From Eubacterium sp. CAG:251 (lineage in GTDB: Bacteria > Bacillota > Clostridia > Oscillospirales > Acutalibacteraceae): 39,981 nt of DNA. The DNA is taken from positions 1 to 39,981 of the forward strand of contig FR889112.1 of the NCBI GenBank assembly GCA_000436835.1, written 5' to 3'. The notes under the pieces are model-generated. The model saw only the letters and a list, made by a program, of their open reading frames with translations. It was not told the DNA's origin and did not search any database. This document shows, one piece after another, positions 29,643-38,181 of this stretch. The number at the start of each line of letters is the position of its first letter. Position 1 is the stretch's first letter. The position numbers and the translations under genes are program-made.

Positions 29643-30584
29643 ATGGCAATTGAAAACGAAGTATGGAGTGAAATAAAAATCACAGTCGGCACAAAGGATA
29701 TTGAGGTTGCGGGCAACATTGCCAATATGGTTGTGCCTTACGGGATATATATTGAGGACTATTCCGACCTTGAAAACGAGGTTATGGAAATAGCACACAT
29801 CGACCTTATTGAGGAAAGTCTGCTTGAAGCGGACAGAAGCAAGGGCATTATCCACGTTTACGTAAACCCTCACGAAAATCCGATTGAAGCGGTTTCATTT
29901 ATTGAAGAAAGGCTTAAAGAGCAGAATATTGAATATTCAATCCAAATTGACGATTGCGCAACAGAGGATTGGGTAAACAATTGGAAGCAATATTTTCACC
30001 CTATGCCTATCGGAGAGAAGCTTCTTATCCGCCCGACTTGGGAGGACGAATATGATGCAGGAGGAAGAAAGGTGCTTCACATCGAGCCGGGTCTTGCATT
30101 TGGAACGGGAAGCCACCCGACAACAAAATTATGCCTTGAAACGCTTGAAAAATACATTGACGAAAATTCAACAGTTCTTGATATCGGCTGCGGCAGCGGT
30201 ATTCTTTCTATCGCTTCCCTGCTCCTCGGAGCAAAAAATGCCTTTGGCGTTGATATCGACTCGCTTGCGGTTAAAACAGCGCAGGCAAACGCACTTGAAA
30301 ACGGCTTTGACGAAAGCAAATTCAAGGCAGTTCAGGGCAATTTGTCAGACAAGGTAAGCGGAAAATACAATGTAGTTGTTGCAAACATTGTTGCCGATAT
30401 CATTATGGAATTTAACAAAGAGGTCGGCAAATATCTTGAAAACGACGGCGTATATATCACGGGCGGAATAATCGAAAGCAGAGAAGATGAGGTTCTTTTA
30501 AGCTTTGCTCAAAACGGCTTTGAGGTTAAAGAACGCTTTGAGGAAAAGGGCTGGCTCGTATTCGTTGTTAAAAAGAGCAAATAA
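29643..30584 (+). CDS. prmA: Ribosomal protein L11 methyltransferase
   Basis: 313 aa, the usual length. The SAM-dependent enzyme trimethylates lysines of ribosomal protein L11. The N-terminal substrate-recognition domain (about 1-90) is followed by the Rossmann domain with GLAFGTGSHPTTKLCLE, VLDIGCGSGILSIA (motif I), FGVDIDSLAVKTAQANA and the post-I region NIVADIIMEF. TTAGGAGAATAGAA overlaps the end of yhaM and gives the ribosome site; the genes are coupled. Confidence 0.96.
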   Translation: MAIENEVWSEIKITVGTKDIEVAGNIANMVVPYGIYIEDYSDLENEVMEIAHIDLIEESLLEADRSKGIIHVYVNPHENPIEAVSFIEERLKEQNIEYSIQIDDCATEDWVNNWKQYFHPMPIGEKLLIRPTWEDEYDAGGRKVLHIEPGLAFGTGSHPTTKLCLETLEKYIDENSTVLDIGCGSGILSIASLLLGAKNAFGVDIDSLAVKTAQANALENGFDESKFKAVQGNLSDKVSGKYNVVVANIVADIIMEFNKEVGKYLENDGVYITGGIIESREDEVLLSFAQNGFEVKERFEEKGWLVFVVKKSK

Positions 30585-30598
30585 TTTTGCAATAAAAG

Positions 30599-30632
30599 CT
30601 ACCGTAGGGGTAAACGTTGGTATTCCTACGGT
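30599..30632 (+). repeat. Hairpin downstream of prmA
   Basis: TACCGTAGG and CCTACGGTA arms enclose a 14-bp loop. It contains GTAGGGG like the short hairpin family, but the loop differs. It sits just before the true terminator. Confidence 0.45.
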
Positions 30633-30641
30633 AAGACATAT

Positions 30642-30671
30642 AAAAAAAGCACCCACAAGGGTGCTTTTTTT
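30642..30671. terminator. Bidirectional terminator between prmA and putP
   Basis: Seven As, GCACCC, loop ACAA, GGGTGC and seven Ts form a 13-bp stem that works as an intrinsic terminator on both strands for the convergent genes. Confidence 0.9.
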
Positions 30672-30685
30672 GTGTCAAAATCAAA

Positions 30686-32212
30686 TTATTTACTATTCTT
30701 CAATTCGTCGAACACTTCCGTAATTTCCTTTTCAGGCTTTGGAGTGAGGAGTGACACGATAACGTTTACCAAAAGTCCGCAAATAAATGCAGGGAGAAGC
30801 TCATAAATATCAAATACACCGCCGAGCTTAGCAATAGCGTTTTTCCAAACAAATACCATTACGCCGCCTACAATCATACCTGCAAGTGCGCCGTAGCGGT
30901 TTGACCTCTTCCAGAAAAGGGAAAGGAGCATAACAGGACCGAACACAGCGCCGAAGCCTGCCCACGCAAACGAAACAATGCCGAATACAGACGAATTTGA
31001 GTCCCAAGCAATTACTACACCGATAACAGAAATCGCAATAAGAGTAACTCTTGCAACAATCATTTGAGCAGTTTCGCTGAGCTTGATTCTGAAAAGTCCG
31101 CCGATAATATTTTCACTTGCGGCAGAAGATGCAGCAAGAAGCTGACTGTCTGCAGTAGACATTGTACTTGCCAAAATACCTGCAAGGATAACACCTGCCA
31201 AAAGAGCCGGAACAACGCCAATCTTTGAAAGAAGGTTTGCAATTTGAACAATAATGGTTTCACTGTCCTTAAATTCAGGAAGTGCGCCTTCTTTAATCAT
31301 AGCCATACCAACAACACCGATTAAGACGGCAACAGCCATTGAAATAACAACCCAAATTTCCGCAACACGTCTTGAAACTTTAACCTTGTCCGGATTTTCA
31401 ATAGCCATAAATCTTAAAAGAATATGCGGCATACCAAAGTAACCGAGACCCCAAGCAAGAGTTGAAATAACTTTAATTGCGCCGTAGCTGCCTGCCGAAT
31501 TTGTTGCGGCATTATAGCCCTCAAAGAAATCAAGATATCCGGGAAGATTTTTGGCATTCATTATAACCTGTTCCATTCCGCCTGCCTGATTAATTCCGAA
31601 AACAAGAACGATAATAAGAGCAACAGTCATAATAATTGACTGAATAAAGTCAGTCATTGAAGCTGCATTAAAACCGCCAAGAGAAGTATAGCCTACAATA
31701 ACAATAGCCGAAACAATCATTGCAATATGATAATCGATGCCTAAAAGAGTGCCGAAAAGCTTGCCGCAAGCCGCAAAGCCCGAAGCGGTATAAGGCACAA
31801 AGAACACAATAATCATAAATGCCGCAACAGCCATAATAAGTCTGTTTTTGTCATTATATCTTTTTGAAAAATAATCGGGAATTGTGATAGCATTAATTCT
31901 TGCCGAATATTTACGAAGCTTTTTGGCAACGATAAGCCAATTGAGGTATGTACCTACCGCAAGGCCGATAACAGTCCAGCCGACTTCTGCGAGACCGCTT
32001 GCAAGAGCAAGACCGGGCAAGCCCATAAGAAGATAGCTTGACATATCCGATGCCTCAGCGCTCATTGCCGTAACAAGAGGACCGAGCTTACGTCCACCGA
32101 GATAAAAATCGCCGACATTTTTTGTTTTTTTCGAGTAAACTACGCCAATCATAACCATAGCAAAAAGATAAACCACTATGGAAATCATTATGCATATTTG
32201 TGCTTTTGTCAT
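30686..32212 (-). CDS. putP: Sodium/proline symporter (SSS family)
   Basis: 508 aa, about 13 membrane segments. The N-terminal signature DFYLGGRKLGPLVTAMSAEASDMSSYLLMGLPG is strongly PutP-like and includes residues of the Na and substrate sites. The later GFAACGKLFGTLLGIDY and LAGILASTMSTADSQLLAASSA regions match the SSS family (TM8 Ser/Thr Na ligands). It would import proline or a similar solute with Na+, for nutrition or osmoprotection. GGAGG lies 8 nt before the ATG. It is monocistronic, with a promoter that has a dyad over the -10 (32233-32263). Confidence 0.93.
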   Translation of the reverse strand: MTKAQICIMISIVVYLFAMVMIGVVYSKKTKNVGDFYLGGRKLGPLVTAMSAEASDMSSYLLMGLPGLALASGLAEVGWTVIGLAVGTYLNWLIVAKKLRKYSARINAITIPDYFSKRYNDKNRLIMAVAAFMIIVFFVPYTASGFAACGKLFGTLLGIDYHIAMIVSAIVIVGYTSLGGFNAASMTDFIQSIIMTVALIIVLVFGINQAGGMEQVIMNAKNLPGYLDFFEGYNAATNSAGSYGAIKVISTLAWGLGYFGMPHILLRFMAIENPDKVKVSRRVAEIWVVISMAVAVLIGVVGMAMIKEGALPEFKDSETIIVQIANLLSKIGVVPALLAGVILAGILASTMSTADSQLLAASSAASENIIGGLFRIKLSETAQMIVARVTLIAISVIGVVIAWDSNSSVFGIVSFAWAGFGAVFGPVMLLSLFWKRSNRYGALAGMIVGGVMVFVWKNAIAKLGGVFDIYELLPAFICGLLVNVIVSLLTPKPEKEITEVFDELKNSK

Positions 32213-32232
32213 AAATATGCCTCCAAATAAAA

Positions 32233-32263
32233 AATAAGCCGTTACAAAATATAACGACTTATT
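32233..32263. promoter_or_regulatory. Dyad overlapping the putP start site
   Basis: AATAAGCCGTTA (32233-32244) and TAACGACTTATT (32252-32263) are 12-bp arms with one difference that forms a G-U pair on the - strand; the loop is 7 nt. It overlaps the end of the -10 and the predicted transcription start, so it is more likely an operator than a full leader terminator, although T-rich sequence follows. Confidence 0.5.
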
Positions 32264-32289
32264 TTAACATATTATTAATAAAATGTAAA
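32261..32289 (-). promoter_or_regulatory. Sigma-A promoter of putP
   Basis: TTTACA (complement of 32284-32289) and TAAAAT (complement of 32261-32266), 17-bp spacer. Confidence 0.7.
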
Positions 32290-32312
32290 GATATATTAGA
32301 TTTGAATATTCA

Positions 32313-32334
32313 GGCGACCGATGGTCGCCCCTAC
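32313..32334 (-). repeat. Short GTAGGGGCGA hairpin element, copy 2
   Basis: Read on the - strand it is GTAGGGGCGACC-ATC-GGTCGCC. Compared with the copy at 14616 it has CC/GG where that copy has TT/AA, so the stem is kept by paired changes. Confidence 0.65.
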
Positions 32335-32363
32335 ACACACTTTTCTTGGTTTCAATTACTCAA

Positions 32364-32550
32364 TGCAAAATCTGCCGCACCACCGTACGGAATTTACATA
32401 TCGGGGTCCCCGAAAAGCGTGAGCTTTTTGGGGAAAGGAGAAAGGAATGAAGTGTTTATTATAAATTTCGCAGAAATTTATTCAAACACGGAATTTCTTT
32501 CGACGTGACGGCACGCACGCAGGCACCGAAACAATCCACCGGATTGTTTC
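32364..32550 (+). repeat. Dispersed structured repeat, copy C
   Basis: This fills the gap between putP and tRNA-Gly. It has the left arm CAAAATCTG with the right arm lost; the 11-bp stem at 32408-32433 capped by GTGA; and ATAAATTTC/GAAATTTAT (32461-32481). The region 32406-32506 nearly equals copy A at 4535-4636. A further perfect 10-bp stem, GAAACAATCC/GGATTGTTTC (32528-32550), is not in copy A. The remaining bases to 32600 show nothing I can name. Confidence 0.75.
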
Positions 32551-32600
32551 TATTTGCCGGCGCAAATTGCCTTGTTCGAGCCTCTTAATGATACTATATA

Positions 32601-32638
32601 AAAAAAAGAGATACCATAAATGGTATCTCTCTTTTTTA
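32601..32638 (-). terminator. Terminator of tRNA-Gly
   Basis: GAGATACCA (32608-32616) and TGGTATCTC (32621-32629) with a TAAA loop. On the - strand eight Ts follow. It ends one base before the tRNA 3' end. Confidence 0.85.
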
Positions 32639-32714
32639 TGGAGCGGATGACGAGGCTCGAACTCGCTACCTCAACCTTGGCAAGGTTGCGCTCTACCGGG
32701 TGAGCTACATCCGC
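32639..32714 (-). tRNA. tRNA-Gly (anticodon GCC)
   Basis: 76 nt with encoded CCA. Acceptor GCGGATG/CATCCGC, D stem GCTC/GAGC, anticodon stem CAACC/GGTTG around TTGCCAA (anticodon GCC), T arm GCGAG-TTCGAGC-CTCGT with one G-U pair, and discriminator U. It has its own promoter and terminator. Confidence 0.97.
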
Positions 32715-32727
32715 AAGTGCAAGTCAA

Positions 32728-32756
32728 ATTATACACAAAGTATGTATCTTTGTCAA
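32728..32756 (-). promoter_or_regulatory. Consensus sigma-A promoter of tRNA-Gly
   Basis: TTGACA (complement of 32751-32756) and TATAAT (complement of 32728-32733), 17-bp spacer, 13 bp before the mature 5' end. Confidence 0.9.
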
Positions 32757-32790
32757 GACTTTTTTCGAAAAAAATATAACTATTTAGTTG

Positions 32791-32819
32791 TTTACAATAT
32801 CATTATTTTTTGATATCAT
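32791..32819 (+). promoter_or_regulatory. Probable promoter of the dnaD-dnaI operon
   Basis: TTTACA at 32791-32796 and TATCAT at 32814-32819, 17-bp spacer, each 5 of 6 to consensus. A better TATAAT at 32819-32824 lacks a well-spaced -35. Confidence 0.5.
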
Positions 32820-32844
32820 ATAATATAAGAAAGAGGACAAATAT

Positions 32845-33849
32845 ATGGAATATAAAGCATTACCGTTTTCATCTGTTTGGGAAAACGGAATTTTCAATTT
32901 ACCTACCAAACTTGTAGACGAATATTTAAAACTCGCAAGCGAATATCAGCTTAAAGCGCTTTTATACATTTTCAGAAATAACGGACAGGCAAGCACAAAT
33001 GCTGTTGCAAAGGCGCTCGGTCAAACAGTAAATGATACTGACAATTTGCTTGAATTTTGGGTTGAAGAGGGCATACTGTCTGTTGACGGCAACATTGTCG
33101 CTCAAGAAATCGTACCGAAAAGCAATGAACAAAAAGAAAAAAACATTGTTGTTAAAGAAACAATTTCAGCCCCTACCCTATCACCAAAAGATATAGTTAC
33201 AGTTTTGCGTGAAAGCCGTGAGCTTCAATCTCTTGTAAACGAGGCGCAAAAAGTGCTCGGCAGAACAATAAGCACGGCAGAACAGGCAATAATAATCAAT
33301 ATGGTCAACTACTACGGATTAAAGCCTGAAGTTGTTTTGATGATACTTGAATATTACAGAAATGAAAAGCAAAAAGGTATGTCGATAAGCTTTGCATACA
33401 TCAACGCTATGGCAAAAAATTGGAGCGATGAGGGAATAAGCAGTATCGGAGAGGCTGAGGAAAAGCTCCAGGAAATTGAACGTGGCAACAGAGTTTGGAA
33501 TGAAATTGTTGCAATTACAGGCATCAGGCACAGGAAGCCGACCGTTAAGCAGAGAGAAATGGTGCTTAGCTGGTTTAACGATTTTGACATAACTATGATT
33601 GCCATTGCCGCAGATATTATGAAAGAAAACATACCCGAACCTAAGCTCAGCTACATAAATTCAATACTCAAAAAGTGGAAAAAGTCAAATATCAAGACAC
33701 CTGCCGACGTTGAAAAAGAGCAGGCTGAATTTGAAAAAGCAAAGGCTGAAAAAGAAAGCAGAAGCAAAAATTCAGACAAGCTTTCAAGCAAGCCGACGTT
33801 TGACATTGAACAAATCGAGCGTGACGCATTAAATAATTTTGAAATTTAA
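32845..33849 (+). CDS. DnaD-domain replication initiation protein
   Basis: 334 aa. An N-terminal winged-helix region (about 15-95, LPTKLVDEYLKLASEYQLKA) is followed by two DnaD/DnaB2-type domains. The first (about 118-205) includes VNYYGLKPEVVLMILEYYRN and ISFAYINAMAKNWSDEGI, and the second (about 212-280) includes KPELSYI-like PEPKLSYINSILKKW. The C-terminal tail is charged and low in complexity. DnaD proteins help load the replicative helicase at oriC and during restart. It is followed after 11 nt by a DnaI/DnaC-like helicase loader, a standard clostridial pairing. AAAGAGGAC precedes the ATG. Confidence 0.88.
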   Translation: MEYKALPFSSVWENGIFNLPTKLVDEYLKLASEYQLKALLYIFRNNGQASTNAVAKALGQTVNDTDNLLEFWVEEGILSVDGNIVAQEIVPKSNEQKEKNIVVKETISAPTLSPKDIVTVLRESRELQSLVNEAQKVLGRTISTAEQAIIINMVNYYGLKPEVVLMILEYYRNEKQKGMSISFAYINAMAKNWSDEGISSIGEAEEKLQEIERGNRVWNEIVAITGIRHRKPTVKQREMVLSWFNDFDITMIAIAADIMKENIPEPKLSYINSILKKWKKSNIKTPADVEKEQAEFEKAKAEKESRSKNSDKLSSKPTFDIEQIERDALNNFEI

Positions 33850-33860
33850 GGAGGTGCGAA

Positions 33861-34835
33861 ATGTCTTATTCAATAGAAACTTATGACAAGGCACAGTCAA
33901 TACTTGACAGGCGAAAGGAAAAAGCAACACTTGAGGCGCAGGACAGAGCGGACGAGCTTTGTGCAAAAATCCCCGAACTTAACACGATTAACAGAAAGCT
34001 TGCGCAAATCGGACTTAACATTTCAAAAACATTTTTTGCAAGTCAAAATCCGAAAGAGGATATTGACAGGTTGCGAACAGAAAGCCTTGCACTTCAAGAG
34101 GAAAAGAAAAATCTTTTAAAGAAAAACGGATACGGCGAAAATGCACTTGCAATAAAATATACCTGCCCTGCGTGCGAGGATACAGGCTTCATAGGCGGCA
34201 GAAGGTGCAAATGCTTTATTAATCTTTTAAAGGATATTGAGCGTGAAAAGATTGAAAAAATCGCACCGCTTGAGGAATGCACATTTGAAACATTCAATAC
34301 AGAATATTATCCCGACAATGCCGAAAACGGTGAAATATCGCCGAGAAGAAGAGCAGAAAAAATCAAAGAAAATTGCATAAGATATGCAACCAATTTCAGT
34401 AAAAGCTCAAAAAGTTTATTTTTTATGGGCGGTACAGGGCTTGGCAAAACCCATCTTTCGCTTGCAATCGCAAACGTTGCCATCAACAAGGGATACAGCG
34501 TTATTTACGGCACGGCGCAAAATATTTTAGGAGATTTGCAAAACGAAAATTTCGGCAGACTTGATAATTTAAAATACAGGGAAAATGAAATTTTAGACGT
34601 TGATTTACTTATTCTTGACGATTTGGGAACAGAGTTTAAAAACGCATATACCGTTTCGTGCCTATATAACATTATCAACACACGTATCGGTGCTAAGCTT
34701 CCGACAATTATTTCAACAAATTATACAATCAAGGAACTTTTAGGCTTTTATGACCAACGAATAACTTCGAGAATAACCGGTGAATATTCACTTTTAACCT
34801 TAGAGGGTAACGACATAAGATACATAAAAAAATAA
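33861..34835 (+). CDS. dnaI: DnaI/DnaC-like helicase-loader ATPase
   Basis: 324 aa. An N-terminal coiled-coil-like region (about 10-92) leads to a zinc-binding motif CPACEDTGFIGGRRCKC (Cys102, Cys105, Cys116, Cys118), as in DnaI. The AAA+ domain has Walker A GGTGLGKTH (190-198), Walker B LLILDDLGTE, sensor 1 TIISTNYTIKEL and the Arg-finger region QRITSRI. It should load the DnaB-type helicase together with DnaD. AAGGAGGTGCGAA precedes the ATG. There is no transposase nearby, so it is not an IstB from an insertion sequence. Confidence 0.92.
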   Translation: MSYSIETYDKAQSILDRRKEKATLEAQDRADELCAKIPELNTINRKLAQIGLNISKTFFASQNPKEDIDRLRTESLALQEEKKNLLKKNGYGENALAIKYTCPACEDTGFIGGRRCKCFINLLKDIEREKIEKIAPLEECTFETFNTEYYPDNAENGEISPRRRAEKIKENCIRYATNFSKSSKSLFFMGGTGLGKTHLSLAIANVAINKGYSVIYGTAQNILGDLQNENFGRLDNLKYRENEILDVDLLILDDLGTEFKNAYTVSCLYNIINTRIGAKLPTIISTNYTIKELLGFYDQRITSRITGEYSLLTLEGNDIRYIKK

Positions 34836-34847
34836 GAGGGTATCATT

Positions 34848-35477
34848 ATGAAAGACTTATTAATTAAAATTAAGAACTTTTCAATAATTACAATCATTGC
34901 GTCGTTTGTTATCGGCTTAGTGCTTCTTATTTGGCCGAATGAGTCGATAACGGCAGTCAGCATTTTAACAGGTGTTACAACCATTTTGCTTGGTGTAACT
35001 GCTTGGATATCTTATTTTGCAAAAGAAAAAAGTATTATACTTGCAACAGCAGGAACGGTTTGCATTATCATCGGTGTAATTATCTGCGTTAAATATCAAA
35101 GCATTATTGCAATTTTACTGTTTCTGTTTGGTATATTCATTACAATAAGCGGTGCAGTTGATTTAATCACCTCTTTTTATTCAAAAGCAGGCGGACTCGG
35201 CACTTGGGGTGTTTCAACTGTTCTTTCACTAGCAGTGCTTATTTTGGGCGTTGTGATTATGGTTAATCCTCTCCACACAAGTCAGGCGCTTGTAAGGCTT
35301 GTAGGTGCAGGGCTTATTGTTTATGCGATTGTAGATTTAGTAACATTTATTCAGGTTAAAAGAGTTGCCAAGGAAATCAAAGAGGAATTTAAAAATATTG
35401 AACCGCCAATCGTTGATGCCGACGCAAAAGAGGTAAACAATGATGACGAAATTGATTCAGACGGCAGAGAAGTATAA
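34848..35477 (+). CDS. DUF308/HdeD-family membrane protein
   Basis: 209 aa with six hydrophobic segments (about 12-30, 35-55, 62-82, 87-108, 120-140, 146-166). The Gly- and Ile-rich helices arranged in pairs (GLVLLIWPNESITAVSILTG, GVVIMVNPLHTSQALVRLVG) are typical of HdeD/DUF308. The C-terminus (about 175-209) is acidic and cytoplasmic. HdeD is linked to acid stress in E. coli, but that function should not be carried over. It is 12 nt after dnaI and probably rides in the same operon; AGAGGGTATCATT is the ribosome site. Confidence 0.78.
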   Translation: MKDLLIKIKNFSIITIIASFVIGLVLLIWPNESITAVSILTGVTTILLGVTAWISYFAKEKSIILATAGTVCIIIGVIICVKYQSIIAILLFLFGIFITISGAVDLITSFYSKAGGLGTWGVSTVLSLAVLILGVVIMVNPLHTSQALVRLVGAGLIVYAIVDLVTFIQVKRVAKEIKEEFKNIEPPIVDADAKEVNNDDEIDSDGREV

Positions 35478-35526
35478 AAGCACGGCGACAGCAATAAAAC
35501 AGAGATTGAAATATTAAACAAAAAGC

Positions 35527-35564
35527 AAAAGCAGCTAATCATTAACGATTAGCTGCTTTTATAT
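35527..35564. terminator. Bidirectional terminator between DUF308 and beta-mannosidase genes
   Basis: AAAAGCAGCTAATC (35527-35540) and GATTAGCTGCTTTT (35547-35560) form a perfect 14-bp stem with loop ATTAAC, U-rich on both strands. Confidence 0.9.
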
Positions 35565-35571
35565 ATAACTG

Positions 35572-38118
35572 TTAAACCGAAAGTTTAACGTCTTTTGCAA
35601 TTTTACCGTGATAAATTGCATTTGAAATATTAACCGGTGAAAGGAAAACCTTAGCCTGCTTTAAAAGAGTGTCAAGCTTATCACGGCTGAATTTAACATC
35701 CGAAAGGCTATAAACAGATATACTCTCGGCAAGCTCACGCAAGGTCATACTTTCATCTTTTTGAATAGTTACGGTTTTGCTCTCGTTAGGCAAAATGTCA
35801 AAGAAATTGTCACTGAAAGGTAAAACAGATTTACTGCTTTCAAGCTTGACAAGACGGGCGAAAGCGTCACTTTTAACCGTAATTTTAAGTTCATTCTCCC
35901 CTATTTCAATTTTTGTTTTAAGCTTTGCTTTGGGGAGTGAAAGTTTCTTTTCTTTATCAAAAAGGACTGTCTTTTGCTGTAAAACTTCTCCGTTTTTAAT
36001 AAGCCTTACGGCAATACCTGTACGCTTCAAGTCGTATGTTTTTGAAAGTTCTTTTACGTCAAGGTCAAAAACACATTCATTTTTAACTTTATCAATCGTA
36101 ATTTGCTTTTCGTCTGCCTCTTTAGTTGAACTTACAAAATCAAAAATTTCATAAGACACGGCTATATCCTGAGGAGTATTCAAATCATTAAGTGCATAAA
36201 TTTTAACGTAATCCTTTGTATCCTCAATCGAAACACTCAAAGGTGCGTTAAAATGCCTTGCGCCATATTGAAGTGCCTTGTAGTTGCCGTAATAGTCAAT
36301 ACTCGACCACGAGCAAACGCCCCAACAATCGTTTAACTGCCAATACATTGAGCCGTTGCATCTGCCCTTATTTCTTCTCCAATGCTCTGTTGCGTCGGCT
36401 ATGCACTCGTTTTGTGTAACCTGAGAAAGATAAACCATGTCCTTAAATTTCTTAGGCAAATTAAAACGAGAGGCTACATAATAAACCATTTTATCATTAC
36501 CGTTTTCACATTTTTGGTGAGCATTAAACACTTCATCATCAAGCGAATAATTGCCATTGTGTTCTGCAAAAATGTCAATTGTTTTCATATCAGGCAAGCT
36601 TTCAAAGCCAAATTCACTGCAAAAACGAGTAAGGCGCTTACGATAATAATTCATAGACTTTAAACCGTGCCAAACCGCCCACAAATGAGTATCGCCGACA
36701 TTATCACTGCCAACTCCGTAATTATGCTTTTCGCCGACAGGAGATGTAGGAGTATACGGAGTTGAATTATCATATTTTCTTATTTCATTTTCAAGAATAT
36801 GATAGAAAAACTTTTCGGTCCAGTCAACATACTTAGTCATATAAACCCAAGCCATGTGCATATCCTCAATCTCATTATTACCGTTCCAAACGGCAAGAGA
36901 CGGATGGTGGCAAAGCCTTTTGACATTATATTCTACCTCTCTTTTTACATTTGAAAGGAAGTCATCATCAAAAAACGGATACGCCTGGCAAGCAAACTGA
37001 AAATCCTGCCAAACAAGAATACCACGTTCGTCGCAGGCATCATAAAATTCATCGCTTTCGTAATATCCGCCACCCCAAATTCTAATCATATTCATATTAG
37101 AAAACTGAACGGCATCGAGCATATAATCAAGCTTTTTCTTATCGAATCGGGTAATAAAACTGTCAGGCGGAATATAATTTGAGCCTTTAATAAAAAGCGG
37201 AACTCCGTTTAACACAAATTGAAAATTCCTGCCGTATTTATCAATTTCTCGGTTAAGTTCAATAGTTCTTAATCCAAGCCTTTTACTTTGCTCATCTAAT
37301 ACTTTTTCACCCGATTTAAGAGTTATAGATACGGTATAAAGGGGTTGTTTTTTATTTGCCGACAGCTCATACGTCCACCAAAGTTCAGGATTTTCAATAA
37401 CAAATTGGGCGCTGTTTCCCATTTGAGTAAGAACAGAGCCGTCAGGGCAAATCACCTTTATTTCGCTATCATAATTACCAAACGAGGTCACGTCGGCTTT
37501 CGCATTGATAATCGCCTTGCCGTCATCAAGCTTTTGCGTTACGGCAAGATAATCAATTTTTGCAGTATTTACAAATTGAAGTTCAATATCTTTAGTGATA
37601 CCGGAAAGCGGCAAAACCGGACCCCAATCCCAGCCGAAATGCGATTGCGGCTTGCGGATATGAACAATACCGTTTTGACCGTTAGAATTCACCGGAGTAG
37701 GGCATTTTTTATATTTATCCGACACATAATTTACAGGCGATTTGAAAACAATTCTTATTTCATTTTCGCCAACATTAATAAGCGATTTCACACTTTTTGA
37801 ATAAGCGACAAAACAGTTATCGCCTGCAAAAAGAAGCTGTGAATTTATGTAAACTTCGCAAATCGTATCAAGCATTTTACAATTCAAAAGCACATCGTCA
37901 CATTCAAAATCCGCTTCACTTATTTCAAATGTTCTTTTATATTCCCAATCCTTTTCCCCAACAAAATAAACGTCCTTTTCGTATGTAGAAATAAAAGGGT
38001 CGCAAATGTCGCCGCAACTCATTAAATCAAGATAGTTGCAGCCCGGAACTGTTGCTTTTTTCCATTCGTTTTGGTCTGTCGCTTTAAAAAGCCACTCACC
38101 GTTTAATGTTTTAATCAT
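35572..38118 (-). CDS. GH2 beta-mannosidase
   Basis: 848 aa, the usual size. It removes terminal beta-D-mannosyl residues from manno-oligosaccharides and is probably intracellular (no signal peptide). Jelly-roll domain about 1-185 (HFGWDWGPVLPLSG is a beta-mannosidase hallmark), Ig-like domain about 186-285, and the TIM barrel from about 290. The barrel has NMNMIRIWGGGYYE, the acid/base Glu416 in AVWNGNNEIED and the nucleophile Glu502 in RFCSEFGFESLP. C-terminal Ig-like domains follow. The WNGNNE form rather than the beta-galactosidase or glucuronidase motif supports mannosidase. A weak ribosome site, AAGGGGTAAATT, precedes the ATG. The GPH transporter gene lies upstream, separated by a terminator and this gene's own promoter. 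Confidence 0.94.
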   Translation of the reverse strand: MIKTLNGEWLFKATDQNEWKKATVPGCNYLDLMSCGDICDPFISTYEKDVYFVGEKDWEYKRTFEISEADFECDDVLLNCKMLDTICEVYINSQLLFAGDNCFVAYSKSVKSLINVGENEIRIVFKSPVNYVSDKYKKCPTPVNSNGQNGIVHIRKPQSHFGWDWGPVLPLSGITKDIELQFVNTAKIDYLAVTQKLDDGKAIINAKADVTSFGNYDSEIKVICPDGSVLTQMGNSAQFVIENPELWWTYELSANKKQPLYTVSITLKSGEKVLDEQSKRLGLRTIELNREIDKYGRNFQFVLNGVPLFIKGSNYIPPDSFITRFDKKKLDYMLDAVQFSNMNMIRIWGGGYYESDEFYDACDERGILVWQDFQFACQAYPFFDDDFLSNVKREVEYNVKRLCHHPSLAVWNGNNEIEDMHMAWVYMTKYVDWTEKFFYHILENEIRKYDNSTPYTPTSPVGEKHNYGVGSDNVGDTHLWAVWHGLKSMNYYRKRLTRFCSEFGFESLPDMKTIDIFAEHNGNYSLDDEVFNAHQKCENGNDKMVYYVASRFNLPKKFKDMVYLSQVTQNECIADATEHWRRNKGRCNGSMYWQLNDCWGVCSWSSIDYYGNYKALQYGARHFNAPLSVSIEDTKDYVKIYALNDLNTPQDIAVSYEIFDFVSSTKEADEKQITIDKVKNECVFDLDVKELSKTYDLKRTGIAVRLIKNGEVLQQKTVLFDKEKKLSLPKAKLKTKIEIGENELKITVKSDAFARLVKLESSKSVLPFSDNFFDILPNESKTVTIQKDESMTLRELAESISVYSLSDVKFSRDKLDTLLKQAKVFLSPVNISNAIYHGKIAKDVKLSV

Positions 38119-38152
38119 AATTTACCCCTTAAAATTAAAGTATATTAATTAT

Positions 38153-38181
38153 ATTATACATTAAATATTAATATTAATCAA
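38153..38181 (-). promoter_or_regulatory. Sigma-A promoter of the beta-mannosidase gene
   Basis: TTGATT (complement of 38176-38181) and TATAAT (complement of 38153-38158), 17-bp spacer. The -35 lies in the tail of the transporter terminator. Confidence 0.75.

Noticed and set aside
32845..34835. DnaD and DnaI-like genes as part of a prophage
   Set aside because: They stand with a DUF308 gene, with no integrase, capsid, terminase or lysis genes; the pairing is normal for clostridial chromosomes.
33861..34835. IstB subunit of an IS21-type element
   Set aside because: No IstA transposase or terminal repeats are present, and the DnaI zinc motif is intact.
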